From Parapedobacter indicus (GTDB lineage: Bacteria > Bacteroidota > Bacteroidia > Sphingobacteriales > Sphingobacteriaceae): 64,000 nt of DNA. The DNA lies in contig NZ_FOQO01000001.1 of assembly GCF_900113765.1 (NCBI RefSeq), forward strand, positions 620,001 through 684,000, given 5' to 3'. This document shows positions 8,010 through 16,568 of this stretch, piece by piece. The translations under genes and the position numbers were made by a program. The stretch's first letter is position 1; every line of letters starts with the position of its first letter. A model generated the notes under the pieces. The model did not search any database and had not been told where the DNA came from. It saw only the letters and a program-made list of their open reading frames with translations.

Positions 8010-9746
8010 ATGAGGAAGCCTTTAAGGAATAGAAAAAAGGATTCAGGTATTTTTAGTCTATTAAAACCTTATACATTCTTATTGACGTTGCTGCTGTTAT
8101 TTGCTTTTTTCAGCAATGGTTTAAACCTATGGATTCCTAAGCTTATCGGTAATGGCATAGATGCGTATCGCGACCATCATTTTTCTTACCCTACCCTTAT
8201 TACAGAGTTCTGTATCGTTGTCTTTATCATCTTTGTATGCACCTATTTGCAAAGCATTTTGCAAACCTACGTTTCCGAAAAAGTAGCGCGGGATTTGCGC
8301 ACGCAACTCGCGTATAAAATATCCGGACAGTCGTTTGCCTTTATTAAAGAAGCCAACCCCTCCAAATTATTAACCAACTTAACGGCAGATGTGGATTCGA
8401 TTAAGCTGTTTGTCGCCCAAGCCATTGTTTCCATCGTTTCCTCGTTGTTTATTATTATCGGTGCGAGCATATTATTGCTAACCATTAACTGGAAATTGGC
8501 ACTCGCCGTAATTGCCATCATTCCAATTATTGGCGTTACTTTTTTTCTGGTATTACGTAAAGTGCGGGCACTATTTATTCAAAGCAGGGCCGTTATTGAT
8601 TGGCTCAATAGAATAATTAATGAAAGCATTTTAGGCGCCGCGATCATTCGGGTAATCAATTCGCAACAATTGGAGTATGGGAAATTTCTGGAAGCCAACA
8701 CGAAAGCAAAAGAGTTTGGGCTTTCCATCCTTCGCTTATTTGCAGCGCTTATTCCCATCATTATTTTTACCGCTAACATGGCCGGATTGGCTATACTAAT
8801 GTTGGGTGGCCATTTTGTGATTTCGGGCGGTATGAGCCTTGGCGATTTCGCAGCCTTTAGTAGTTATTTGGCACTGCTGATCTTTCCTATTTTAGTCATA
8901 GGTTTTATGAGCAATGTAATTGCACAGGCTACAGCTTCCTACGAACGTATCAATCGCGTACTAACGGCACCGGATGTAGGAGAAGGGGGTACGATAACAG
9001 CAGATTTAAAAGGGGCAATCCGGTTAGCCGCTGTGTCTGTTAATTATGGGCAGCAGCCCGTTTTGAAAGCAATTTCATTTGAGGTAAAGCCCGGAACAAA
9101 AACAGCTATTATAGGTCCTACAGCAGCGGGTAAAACCCAATTATTGTACTTGCTTACCGGACTGATACAGCCTGACACAGGAGTGATCACATTGGACGGT
9201 CGTCCTATCCAAGCCTATGATGCCGACTGTTTTCATCAGCAGCTTGGTTTTGTTTTCCAGGATAGTATTATTTTTAACATGAGTATTCGAGAGAACATAG
9301 CATTTAGCGATAGCGTGACAGATGATTCATTGCGAAAAGCCGTCGCTACGGCCGAACTCGAAAATTTCATCAACGAATTGCCAGATAAATTAGATACCGT
9401 TGTTTCCGAACGGGGGGGCAGTCTTTCGGGCGGGCAAAAACAGCGTGTTATGCTGGCACGGGCATTGGCGCTAAATCCGAAAATTTTATTGCTCGATGAT
9501 TTTACTGCCCGTGTAGATCATAAGACCGAGCAGCGGATTTTGGAAAATATCCAGCATAATTACCCCGATTTAACACTGATTTCGGTTACACAGAAGATTG
9601 CTTCTGTGGAAAATTACGATCAGCTGATTTTACTAATGGACGGAGAAATTTTAGCCATAGGGAAACATCAGGAATTAATGCAGACAAGCCCGGAATATAT
9701 ACAGATTTCCAATTCACAAAAAAGCACGAGCCACTATGAACTATAA
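8010..9746 (+). CDS. ABC exporter half-transporter A (non-catalytic Walker B/H-loop, intact signature)
   Basis: This 578-residue type IV (ABCB-like) half-transporter has six transmembrane helices in about residues 20-305 and a nucleotide-binding domain from about 335. Walker A is GPTAAGKT, the Q-loop is FVFQDS and the signature LSGGQKQR is canonical. The residue after the Walker B aspartate is Asp instead of the catalytic Glu (LLLDDFTARVD), and the H-loop position is Gln instead of His (SVTQKIAS). Its own ATP site should therefore not hydrolyse. The next gene overlaps by 11 bp and carries the complementary pattern, so the two form an asymmetric heterodimer of the BmrCD/TM287-288 type. The substrate could be a drug, lipid or peptide and is unknown. 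Confidence 0.92.
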   Translation: MRKPLRNRKKDSGIFSLLKPYTFLLTLLLLFAFFSNGLNLWIPKLIGNGIDAYRDHHFSYPTLITEFCIVVFIIFVCTYLQSILQTYVSEKVARDLRTQLAYKISGQSFAFIKEANPSKLLTNLTADVDSIKLFVAQAIVSIVSSLFIIIGASILLLTINWKLALAVIAIIPIIGVTFFLVLRKVRALFIQSRAVIDWLNRIINESILGAAIIRVINSQQLEYGKFLEANTKAKEFGLSILRLFAALIPIIIFTANMAGLAILMLGGHFVISGGMSLGDFAAFSSYLALLIFPILVIGFMSNVIAQATASYERINRVLTAPDVGEGGTITADLKGAIRLAAVSVNYGQQPVLKAISFEVKPGTKTAIIGPTAAGKTQLLYLLTGLIQPDTGVITLDGRPIQAYDADCFHQQLGFVFQDSIIFNMSIRENIAFSDSVTDDSLRKAVATAELENFINELPDKLDTVVSERGGSLSGGQKQRVMLARALALNPKILLLDDFTARVDHKTEQRILENIQHNYPDLTLISVTQKIASVENYDQLILLMDGEILAIGKHQELMQTSPEYIQISNSQKSTSHYEL

Positions 9747-11496
9747 CCTAAATCAATTAACGGCGAAGGAACACAAAACGTCTACGGTCTCTTCCCTTAA
9801 ACGGTTATTGAGGTTGATAGCGCATGAACGAAAAAACCTGCTCTTAGCGCTATTGACGATATTGATTAACGCTACGTTGAATTTGCTGGGGCCTTATATA
9901 ATAGGACATACAATCGATGCCTATGTGATAACGAAACAGTACCACGGCCTATTTGTGTTCTCCGCGATCTTATTAGGCATGTATTTAGCGGTGCTTTTAA
10001 CAAGTTACTTGCAAACAAAGTTGATGGGTAGTATCGGGCAGCGTTTATTATTTACCCTTCGCAATGCGATCTTTAATAAACTGCAGCGGCTACCGGTAGC
10101 TTTCTTTAATCAGAATAAAGCCGGTGACCTCATCTCGCGCGTTAATAATGACACCGATAAACTAAATCAGTTTTTTTCTCAGGCATTGACGCAGTTTATC
10201 GGTAGCATCGCTACGATGACCGGTGCGGGAATCTTTTTATTGGTCATAAATGTCAAACTGGGATTGGCGGCATTGAGTCCAGCAATCTTTATTCTGCTTT
10301 TTACAAAAGTAGTATCTCCCTGGGTAAAGAAGAAGAATGCCCTTAACCTGAAAAGTACCGGCAGTATGAGTGCAGAAATCCAGGAAAGCCTGGATAATTT
10401 TAAAGTGATCGTTGCCTTTAATCGCCGTGACTATTTTCGAAAGCGCTTCGACGAAACTAATAAGGAATACTATGGTACTGCAATTCGCGCCGGATTGGCC
10501 AATACGATTTTCCTTCCGGTTTATAGCCTGTTTTCCAGTTTAGCGCAATTAACTGTTTTGGCTTTTGGGATTTATTTAATTACCATTGGCGAGTTTACGG
10601 TTGGATTATTGGTAAGCTACCTCGCCTATTGTGTTAATTTCTATCACCCATTAAGGCAGCTTGCTTCGCTTTGGTCGAGCTTTCAAGTTGCCATGGCAGG
10701 CTGGGATCGGATTTCACAGATTCTGTCCTTAGAAACCAATTTAAATAGGGTTACCGTCGAAGCTGCGGAAACTTTTAGTGCCTTACTGGAATTTAAACAG
10801 GTGCATTTCGCTTATCCGAATGGTAAGGAAATCCTTCATGACATCAATCTCCGCTTGGAAAAAGGAAAGACTTACGCGTTGGTGGGCCCCACGGGCGGTG
10901 GTAAGACGACCACTGCGTCGTTGATGGCTCGTCTATATGATCCGACGCAGGGCGTTGTGCTGTTAAAAGGCAGGGATATCCGGTCCTATGAACCGGCGGA
11001 ACTTGCACAGAAAATTGGCTTTATCCTCCAAGAACCCTTTTTGTTCAGCGGAACAGTAAAAGAAAATATTCTTTATGGCAATGGTATGTATAACGCCTAT
11101 ACGGATGAGCAACTGAAAGAGCTAATCAACGTCAAAGGTCTGGAAGAACTCTTGTCTGTCTTTGATCGGGGTCTTGACACGGTAGTTTCATCCAATGCGG
11201 ATAACCTCAGTCTCGGGGTGAAGCAGGTCATCGCATTTATTCGCGCAGTATTGAGAGATCCGGAACTACTCATTCTCGATGAAGCAACTGCAAATATTGA
11301 TACGGTTACGGAACAGCTGCTGGAAAAAATCTTGAAGAAGTTACCGGAAGAAACTACGTTGGTGATCATTGCTCACCGCTTAAATACCATCGAAAATGCA
11401 GATGAGATATTTTTTGTCAACCTCGGAGAAGTGACAAGAGCAGGCTCTTTTCGTGAAGCAATTAACCGCTTAATGCAGGGAAAAAGAGCCAGTTAA
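9736..11496 (+). CDS. ABC exporter half-transporter B (catalytic Walker B/H-loop, degenerate signature)
   Basis: This is the partner of the preceding gene, with 586 residues, six transmembrane helices at about 30-320 and a nucleotide-binding domain from about 350. Walker A is GPTGGGKT, Walker B with catalytic Glu is LLILDEATANID and the H-loop is IIAHRLNTI, all canonical. The ABC signature is degraded to LSLGVKQV instead of LSGGQ. In the dimer this protein's Walker motifs face the intact LSGGQ of subunit A, giving one competent site, while its own weak signature faces subunit A's defective Walker B. It ends convergently against rsmI, sharing 4 bp. Confidence 0.92.
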   Translation: MNYNLNQLTAKEHKTSTVSSLKRLLRLIAHERKNLLLALLTILINATLNLLGPYIIGHTIDAYVITKQYHGLFVFSAILLGMYLAVLLTSYLQTKLMGSIGQRLLFTLRNAIFNKLQRLPVAFFNQNKAGDLISRVNNDTDKLNQFFSQALTQFIGSIATMTGAGIFLLVINVKLGLAALSPAIFILLFTKVVSPWVKKKNALNLKSTGSMSAEIQESLDNFKVIVAFNRRDYFRKRFDETNKEYYGTAIRAGLANTIFLPVYSLFSSLAQLTVLAFGIYLITIGEFTVGLLVSYLAYCVNFYHPLRQLASLWSSFQVAMAGWDRISQILSLETNLNRVTVEAAETFSALLEFKQVHFAYPNGKEILHDINLRLEKGKTYALVGPTGGGKTTTASLMARLYDPTQGVVLLKGRDIRSYEPAELAQKIGFILQEPFLFSGTVKENILYGNGMYNAYTDEQLKELINVKGLEELLSVFDRGLDTVVSSNADNLSLGVKQVIAFIRAVLRDPELLILDEATANIDTVTEQLLEKILKKLPEETTLVIIAHRLNTIENADEIFFVNLGEVTRAGSFREAINRLMQGKRAS

Positions 11497-12155
11497 AAAC
11501 CCTGTACACAAACCACGAATTCGCCCTTGATGGGATTTGCCTCAAAATGTGCGATCAATTCACTAAGCGTACCCCGCACGGTCTCTTCAAACACCTTACT
11601 GATTTCGCGCGATACGGAAGCCAACCGTTCTTCGCCGAAGGTATCGGCAAACTCCAGCAGTGTCTTCAAGAGCCGGTGTGGCGACTCATAAAAGACCATC
11701 GTTCGGTTTTCATCGACTAACGCTTTCAATCGCGTTTGACGTCCTTTTTTTACCGGAAGAAAGCCCTCGAAGCAAAACCGGTCGCACGGAAAGCCCGAAG
11801 CTACCAATGCGGGAACGAAAGCCGTGGCACCAGGCAGACACTGGATCCCAATGCCATTTTTAATAGCTTCACGCACCAAAAGAAACCCCGGATCGGATAT
11901 CGCCGGTGTGCCCGCGTCAGAAATTAAGGCGACGGTCTGGCCTTCTTTCAGGAAGCGGATCACCTCATTAACGGCTTTGTGCTCGTTGTGCTGATGATGG
12001 GCATAGGCTTTTTTTTCGATGCCGAAATGCTTGAGTAATGGAGCACTGGTACGGGTGTCTTCGGCGAGGATGACATCGGCCTCTTTCAGGATGCGGATGG
12101 CCCGTAGGGTCATGTCTTCCAAATTGCCGATCGGAGTGGGAACAAGGTAAAGCAT
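11493..12155 (-). CDS. rsmI: 16S rRNA (cytidine1402-2'-O)-methyltransferase RsmI
   Basis: RsmI methylates the 2'-oxygen of C1402 in the ribosomal decoding centre using S-adenosylmethionine. The 220-residue sequence opens with LYLVPTPIGNLEDMTLRA and continues with AEDTRTSAPLL and LISDAGTPAISDPG, the family hallmarks. CLPGATAFVPALVASG and FEGFLP follow. It is shorter than the E. coli enzyme (286) and lacks the extra C-terminal domain, which is usual in Bacteroidota. It is divergent from serS across about 200 bp that hold two inverted repeats. Confidence 0.94.
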   Translation of the reverse strand: MLYLVPTPIGNLEDMTLRAIRILKEADVILAEDTRTSAPLLKHFGIEKKAYAHHQHNEHKAVNEVIRFLKEGQTVALISDAGTPAISDPGFLLVREAIKNGIGIQCLPGATAFVPALVASGFPCDRFCFEGFLPVKKGRQTRLKALVDENRTMVFYESPHRLLKTLLEFADTFGEERLASVSREISKVFEETVRGTLSELIAHFEANPIKGEFVVCVQGF

Positions 12156-12183
12156 TTTTTATTATTTTTCCGCTAGTTAAAAT

Positions 12184-12209
12184 GGTCTCTCAATGGCAGC
12201 GGAGAGACC
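12184..12209. repeat. Hairpin GGTCTCTC/GAGAGACC in the rsmI-serS divergent region
   Basis: Perfect 8-bp arms with a 10-nt loop, adjacent to the second inverted repeat at 12214-12260. No T-tract follows, so it does not look like a simple terminator. Confidence 0.55.
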
Positions 12210-12213
12210 GATC

Positions 12214-12260
12214 ACTTACTTTTATAGGCAATCGTGTTTGTATTGCATATAAAAGTAAGT
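12214..12260. promoter_or_regulatory. 13-bp perfect inverted repeat ACTTACTTTTATA...TATAAAAGTAAGT
   Basis: Arms at 12214-12226 and 12248-12260 are perfect complements separated by 21 bp. They sit just upstream of the serS -7 element (12266-12273) and between divergent genes, so they could be a two-site operator or an RNA stem. The arms are AT-rich, but perfect 13-bp pairing is unlikely by chance. Confidence 0.5.
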
Positions 12261-12265
12261 TTATC

Positions 12266-12273
12266 TAAGTTTG
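12266..12273 (+). promoter_or_regulatory. -7 element (TAAGTTTG) of serS
   Basis: A TAnnTTTG match 89 bp upstream of the serS ATG, with TTG-like sequence about 20 bp further upstream. Confidence 0.5.
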
Positions 12274-12361
12274 CCGACACAAATTAAACGAAACCCTCAT
12301 GGTTTTCAAAAAAAATCATGACAGCTTCGTCACCGATAAAAGTAAATAAATAGACGAAAAT

Positions 12362-13633
12362 ATGTTGCAAGTTAATTATATCCGCGAAAACCGTGACCGT
12401 GTGGTCGAACGATTGGCAATCCGGAACTTCAAAGCGCTGGAATTGGTAGACGAAGTGATTGCGCTTGATGAGCACCGTCGACAGCTCCAGACCGAGTCGG
12501 ATTCCATTGCTGCGGAGGCCAATGCGGCGGCACGGCAGATCGGCGAACTGATGCGGCGGGGTCAGCGCGACGAAGCGGATGCAATTAAGGCCCGTTCCGG
12601 CGGATATAAAGAACAACAGAAAAAGCTGGCCGATGAGCAGGCGGTGGTAGAAGCAGATTTGTATGAAAAATTGGTGCTTCTGCCTAATCTGCCGCATCAA
12701 TCGGTGCCAGCTGGTGTCGGCGCAGAAGACAACGAAGTGGTGCTGGAGCATGGTCATCGCCCCGAACTTGGGGAAGATGCGTTACCTCACTGGGAACTTG
12801 CAGCTAAATACGACATCATCGACTTTGAACTCGGTACCAAGGTCACCGGTGCCGGATTCCCGGTGTACAAAGGTAAAGGAGCGCGTTTGCAGCGCGCGAT
12901 GATTAATTTTTTCCTTGATCAAGCGGCAAAGGCAGGCTACAAAGAAGTACAGCCACCTATTTTGATTAATGAAGCATCGGGTTTTGGTACGGGTCAGTTG
13001 CCTGACAAGGAAGGACAGATGTATCACGTTGGAATCGATAATCTTTACCTGATTCCTACGGCAGAGGTGCCGGTAACCAACCTCTACCGCGATACCATTA
13101 TCAAAGAGTCGGATTTTCCTATTAAAATGACGGCCTACACACCCTGTTTCCGGAGGGAAGCAGGATCCTACGGTGCCCACGTACGTGGACTGAATCGGCT
13201 GCATCAATTTGATAAGGTCGAGGTGGTGCAAATCGTGCATCCCGACAAATCCTATGAGGTGTTGGAGGAAATGAGCACCTATGTGCAATCGTTGCTCCAG
13301 GCGTTGAACTTGCCGTATCGGGTATTGCGACTTTGTGGTGGTGATATGGGATTTACGTCAGCGTTGACTTATGATATGGAAGTTTGGAGTGCTGCCCAGA
13401 AGCGCTGGTTGGAAGTCTCGTCCGTATCCAATTTCGAAACGTATCAAAGCAATCGCCTGAAAGTGCGCTTTAAAGGTGAAAACAGTAAAACCCAGCTGGC
13501 CCATACGCTCAATGGCAGTGCCCTGGCCCTTCCCCGGATCGTAGCTTCTCTGTTGGAAGATAATCAGACAGAAAAAGGTATTAGGATACCTGATGTACTG
13601 GTACCTTATACAGGGTTTGAATGGATTGAATAA
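12362..13633 (+). CDS. serS: Seryl-tRNA synthetase
   Basis: This class II synthetase charges tRNA-Ser. Of its 423 residues, about 1-105 form the long antiparallel coiled coil that grips the tRNA (rich in Ala/Glu/Arg/Gln). The catalytic domain follows with the TAEVPVTN segment, motif 2 (CFRREAGSYG and the RLHQFDKVE stretch) and motif 3 (NGSALALPRIVASLLEDNQ). The length and C-terminal FEWIE end are standard. It is monocistronic, with a strong terminator 145 bp downstream. Confidence 0.96.
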   Translation: MLQVNYIRENRDRVVERLAIRNFKALELVDEVIALDEHRRQLQTESDSIAAEANAAARQIGELMRRGQRDEADAIKARSGGYKEQQKKLADEQAVVEADLYEKLVLLPNLPHQSVPAGVGAEDNEVVLEHGHRPELGEDALPHWELAAKYDIIDFELGTKVTGAGFPVYKGKGARLQRAMINFFLDQAAKAGYKEVQPPILINEASGFGTGQLPDKEGQMYHVGIDNLYLIPTAEVPVTNLYRDTIIKESDFPIKMTAYTPCFRREAGSYGAHVRGLNRLHQFDKVEVVQIVHPDKSYEVLEEMSTYVQSLLQALNLPYRVLRLCGGDMGFTSALTYDMEVWSAAQKRWLEVSSVSNFETYQSNRLKVRFKGENSKTQLAHTLNGSALALPRIVASLLEDNQTEKGIRIPDVLVPYTGFEWIE

Positions 13634-13778
13634 TGTTTGGGTTTACGGATTGTACCCTTTAATCTTCGAGTCCGGGATAAAAACAGGCGATATGCTTATA
13701 ATTTTACAACAGCACCTGTGGTTTTCCAAAATTGTTTCCGCTATCCGGTGTTTGTGGATCTAAAACAATTCAATCGCT

Positions 13779-13810
13779 AAAAAGGGGCTTTCTGCCCCTT
13801 TTTTCTTTTT
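13779..13810 (+). terminator. Rho-independent terminator of serS
   Basis: Stem AAAAAGGGGC/GCCCCTTTTT with a 5-nt loop TTTCT, followed by a T-rich tract. The T-run is on the + strand, so it terminates serS. Confidence 0.85.
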
Positions 13811-13990
13811 CACTCCATCAATTTCCAACTGTATTTCTTTAGTTGTTTACGTCATCTCCATGAGATGTTCATGCATTATTTATATTTTATAATGTATAAA
13901 TAGAGTTTAAACTAAGTTATAACAGAGGGTTAACATAGGTTACAACTATATTAAATATCTGTAAAAACTTTATATTTATATTTTTAATTA

Positions 13991-13998
13991 TATATTTG
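13991..13998 (+). promoter_or_regulatory. -7 element (TATATTTG) before the DUF6266 gene
   Basis: An exact TAnnTTTG match. Transcription would begin a few bases downstream, so the in-frame TTG at 14001 is unlikely to be the start and the ATG at 14043 is preferred. Confidence 0.5.
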
Positions 13999-14042
13999 TA
14001 TTGGATTACTCTTGGATTAGTTATACAGTAAATACGATCATT

Positions 14043-14777
14043 ATGGCGATAGCAGAGCGTGGGATTAACGGCCCGTTCCGAGGCAAAGTAGGTTCGATAG
14101 TCGGATATACGCTAAATGGGCAGAACGTAATGCGTTCGGTTGGGAGGCGTACAAGACCATTTACCGAACTGGAGTTGTTGAATCAGGCGAAGATGAAAGT
14201 AACATCGGAATTTTTAATGCCGATAAAGCCTTTTGTAAAATTCGGTTTCCGGACAGAAGCGCCCGAGGGCAGCAGGATAGGAGCGTTCCAATTGGCGCAG
14301 TCTCAGGTAAGGAAGCATGCCTTGGAGATCGATCCGGAAGGCAATCCATTTGTCAATCCGGCGAAAGTACTGATTTCGAAAGGGAGCCTTGAGCGGCCCT
14401 TAAACTGTTCGGTAACGGCAGAAGGCGACCGATTGTTTCTCCGTTGGGATTATTTGAACCGTGGCGGGTATGATCGGCTTCTCACACTGGCATATGATGG
14501 TGATTCATTCCGTTTTTTTCGGGATTTGGGCGCCGAGCGGCGTAGCGGCGAGGATACCTGGGATCTTCGTGGGCTTGATTTGCTGGAGCAACCCCTTCAC
14601 GTATATGCGGCATTCCGGCATACGATGACCGGAGAGATATCGGATAGTGTATATTGTGGGGCTATTGGCCCATCGGTTCCATCCGCGCCAGATACTGGTC
14701 GTTCTCGTCCTCAAACACCACCTGTACCACCCAACCCTCCGTCCGGGCAATACGCACTAACATTTCCTGATCAATAA
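14043..14777 (+). CDS. DUF6266-like protein with a read-through C-terminus
   Basis: The protein has 244 residues from the ATG at 14043. The N-terminus (AERGINGPFRGKVGSIVG) matches the pattern of DUF6266 proteins common in Sphingobacteriaceae, whose function is unknown. No signal peptide is visible. Similarity seems to end near SDSVYCGAI at about residue 207, where such proteins normally stop. The remaining 37 residues are Pro/Ser-rich and are encoded antisense to the 3' end of the methyltransferase gene. The gene therefore overlaps its convergent neighbour by 116 bp, suggesting loss of the ancestral stop codon. The AT-rich upstream region differs from the surroundings. Confidence 0.75.
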   Translation: MAIAERGINGPFRGKVGSIVGYTLNGQNVMRSVGRRTRPFTELELLNQAKMKVTSEFLMPIKPFVKFGFRTEAPEGSRIGAFQLAQSQVRKHALEIDPEGNPFVNPAKVLISKGSLERPLNCSVTAEGDRLFLRWDYLNRGGYDRLLTLAYDGDSFRFFRDLGAERRSGEDTWDLRGLDLLEQPLHVYAAFRHTMTGEISDSVYCGAIGPSVPSAPDTGRSRPQTPPVPPNPPSGQYALTFPDQ

Positions 14778-15363
14778 ACAGCCAGTTGAAGGGCTCCCCG
14801 GTCACGCCTTTGTATTCGTATTGGTAGCGGATTTCCCCCTGGTATGCATGTGGCCTTTCAACCGATCCATCGGCATAGAGGTAATTGATGTCGGACGAAT
14901 CGAATAACAACTGTCCCCCTTTACGCAGCAATGCGCGGCAGTGTTGCAGCAGTGTGCTCAAACCCGCGACGGTTCCTGCCAGGCCGACACCGTTCATTAA
15001 GAATAGCAGCGTGTCATATTGTTCTCCGCGATAATCGAAAAAATCGTGCAGCAGCACATTTCGGATACCCCGCTGGCGCATGACGGAGCAGGCCCCCGGC
15101 GAAAGTTCCAGTGCAGTAACATCGAACCCACGCTCCTGCAAATACAACGCATGGCTACCCGCACCGGCCCCCACATCCAATGTACGCCCGTCACAAAGGG
15201 CTAGGGCAATATGCTCCAATTCCGGGAAATCTCCGGGTTCTCTGAAAAATACATCGATGGGCATTTCTTCTAAGTCGCCATAGCTGGTGTGCAACATCAG
15301 TTTGTCGCGGGTGTTGCCAATGAAATAAGCATGGAGGGCATCGCCCAAAACATCAGGCGCCAT
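14662..15363 (-). CDS. Class I SAM-dependent methyltransferase
   Basis: With the ATG at 15363 the protein has 233 residues. The Rossmann SAM-binding motif is LDVGAGAGSHALYL (about residues 57-70), followed by the acidic end of strand 2 (VTALELSPGA) and LFLMNGVGLAG at motif IV. A longer in-frame start at 15432 would lie deep inside pncB and is less likely. The chosen start overlaps the pncB stop by 11 bp, indicating translational coupling in a SGNH-pncB-methyltransferase operon. The substrate is unknown; small molecules are typical for this type. Confidence 0.88.
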   Translation of the reverse strand: MAPDVLGDALHAYFIGNTRDKLMLHTSYGDLEEMPIDVFFREPGDFPELEHIALALCDGRTLDVGAGAGSHALYLQERGFDVTALELSPGACSVMRQRGIRNVLLHDFFDYRGEQYDTLLFLMNGVGLAGTVAGLSTLLQHCRALLRKGGQLLFDSSDINYLYADGSVERPHAYQGEIRYQYEYKGVTGEPFNWLFIDQEMLVRIARTEGWVVQVVFEDENDQYLARMEPMGQ

Positions 15364-16525
15364 GGGGGATATGCAAGATTTGTTGGGCAAGTGCAATGGC
15401 TTCTGGATCGCCCGTATGCTTACCGGGTTCATCCGAAAGTTTGATCACCGGTGTCCATTCCGCTTCCTCGGGATACGCTTCCGTCATTTTGAGAACAATG
15501 TTCATCGGTGTCAGCCCCACGTCGTTGGTGAAATTAGTGCCGATGCCGAACGAAATGCCGATGCGAGCCTGGCAATAATCGACTATGCGAGCAACCTTAT
15601 CATAATTCAGTCCATCGGAGAAAATGATCGTTTTGGACAGTGGATCAATGCCTTTATTTTCATAATGTTGGATGGTTTTGTCGGCGAATAACAACGGATC
15701 TCCACTGTCGTGGCGGACGCCATCGAACAGCTTGGTGAGTTTTTTGTCGAATTGTGTGAAGAAGACATCCGTGGTATATGTATCTGAAAGCGCTATTCCG
15801 AGGTCGCCCCGGTACACATCCGACCAATGCTCAAGTCCCAGCAAATTGGCCATCTTGAACCCATATTTGGCTGCATGGAACATAAACCATTCGTGCGCAT
15901 GGGTTCCGATGGGTTTCGTTTGGTACAACATGGCCATGTGGACGTTGCTGGTGCCGATAAATGAGCCTTCGCCATATTGCGTGAGGGCTTGTACGACCAA
16001 CCGGTGTACGGGATAAGAATGGCGCCTCCGGGTGCCAAATTCGGCGATGGTAACGCCCAATTCCCCGTACCGCTTGATTTTTCCGCGCACGGTCTCCATT
16101 ACCTGTTCATCCGGTTGACGCTGTTGGCCCGTCATCCGGTAATAAAGCTCGCAGATGAGCGACATGACCGGTACTTCCCACAGGATGGTGCGGTACCAGT
16201 ATCCTTCAATGGATACCGAGAGCTCTTCGCCGTGCTGCTGGATGTGGACTTCTTCCGGATCATACCGGTAACCCTGCAGGAAGTCAAAATAAGTGGGATC
16301 CATATAGGGACAGGTAACCGCAAAGAAAGTTTTTTCGGGACGCGTCAGTTGTAATTTTGCCAATTCATTGATTGCCTCTCGTAACTCTTCAGCAAACCCC
16401 TCAGGAAATTTATGCCCGCCCCGGTTGATGAAGCGGTACTTTGCCTTTGCCTTCGGAAACAGCTTCACCACTGCATTTTGCATGGTGAATTTGTAAAAGT
16501 CGTTATCGAGTAGGGAATTGATCAT
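15353..16525 (-). CDS. pncB: Nicotinate phosphoribosyltransferase
   Basis: PncB makes nicotinate mononucleotide from nicotinate and PRPP in NAD salvage. The ATG at 16525 is chosen because SLLDNDFYKFTMQNAV is the conserved N-terminus; the frame opens 12 codons earlier. The protein has 390 residues. GTRRRHSYPVH, the FIGTSNVHMA segment with the phosphorylated-His region, VRHDSGDPLLF and FGIGTNFTNDVG are all present. It sits 43 bp after the SGNH gene and is coupled to the methyltransferase. Confidence 0.95.
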   Translation of the reverse strand: MINSLLDNDFYKFTMQNAVVKLFPKAKAKYRFINRGGHKFPEGFAEELREAINELAKLQLTRPEKTFFAVTCPYMDPTYFDFLQGYRYDPEEVHIQQHGEELSVSIEGYWYRTILWEVPVMSLICELYYRMTGQQRQPDEQVMETVRGKIKRYGELGVTIAEFGTRRRHSYPVHRLVVQALTQYGEGSFIGTSNVHMAMLYQTKPIGTHAHEWFMFHAAKYGFKMANLLGLEHWSDVYRGDLGIALSDTYTTDVFFTQFDKKLTKLFDGVRHDSGDPLLFADKTIQHYENKGIDPLSKTIIFSDGLNYDKVARIVDYCQARIGISFGIGTNFTNDVGLTPMNIVLKMTEAYPEEAEWTPVIKLSDEPGKHTGDPEAIALAQQILHIPHGA

Positions 16526-16568
16526 GTTGAGTTGCTTGTGATCGCTATCAGCAATCGGCAATTAGCTA

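Larger units (their letters stand above)
13634..14042. other. Intergenic region after serS: terminator and AT-rich promoter region
   Basis: About 400 bp without a gene. The first 145 bp are unremarkable, then comes the GC hairpin terminator at 13779. From about 13855 to 14000 the sequence is strongly AT-rich and ends in a Bacteroidota -7 element. No small ORF of note was seen. Confidence 0.7.

Noticed and set aside
12184-12270. T-box or other riboswitch for serS
   Set aside because: No T-box consensus, specifier loop or anti-terminator was found; only simple inverted repeats are seen.
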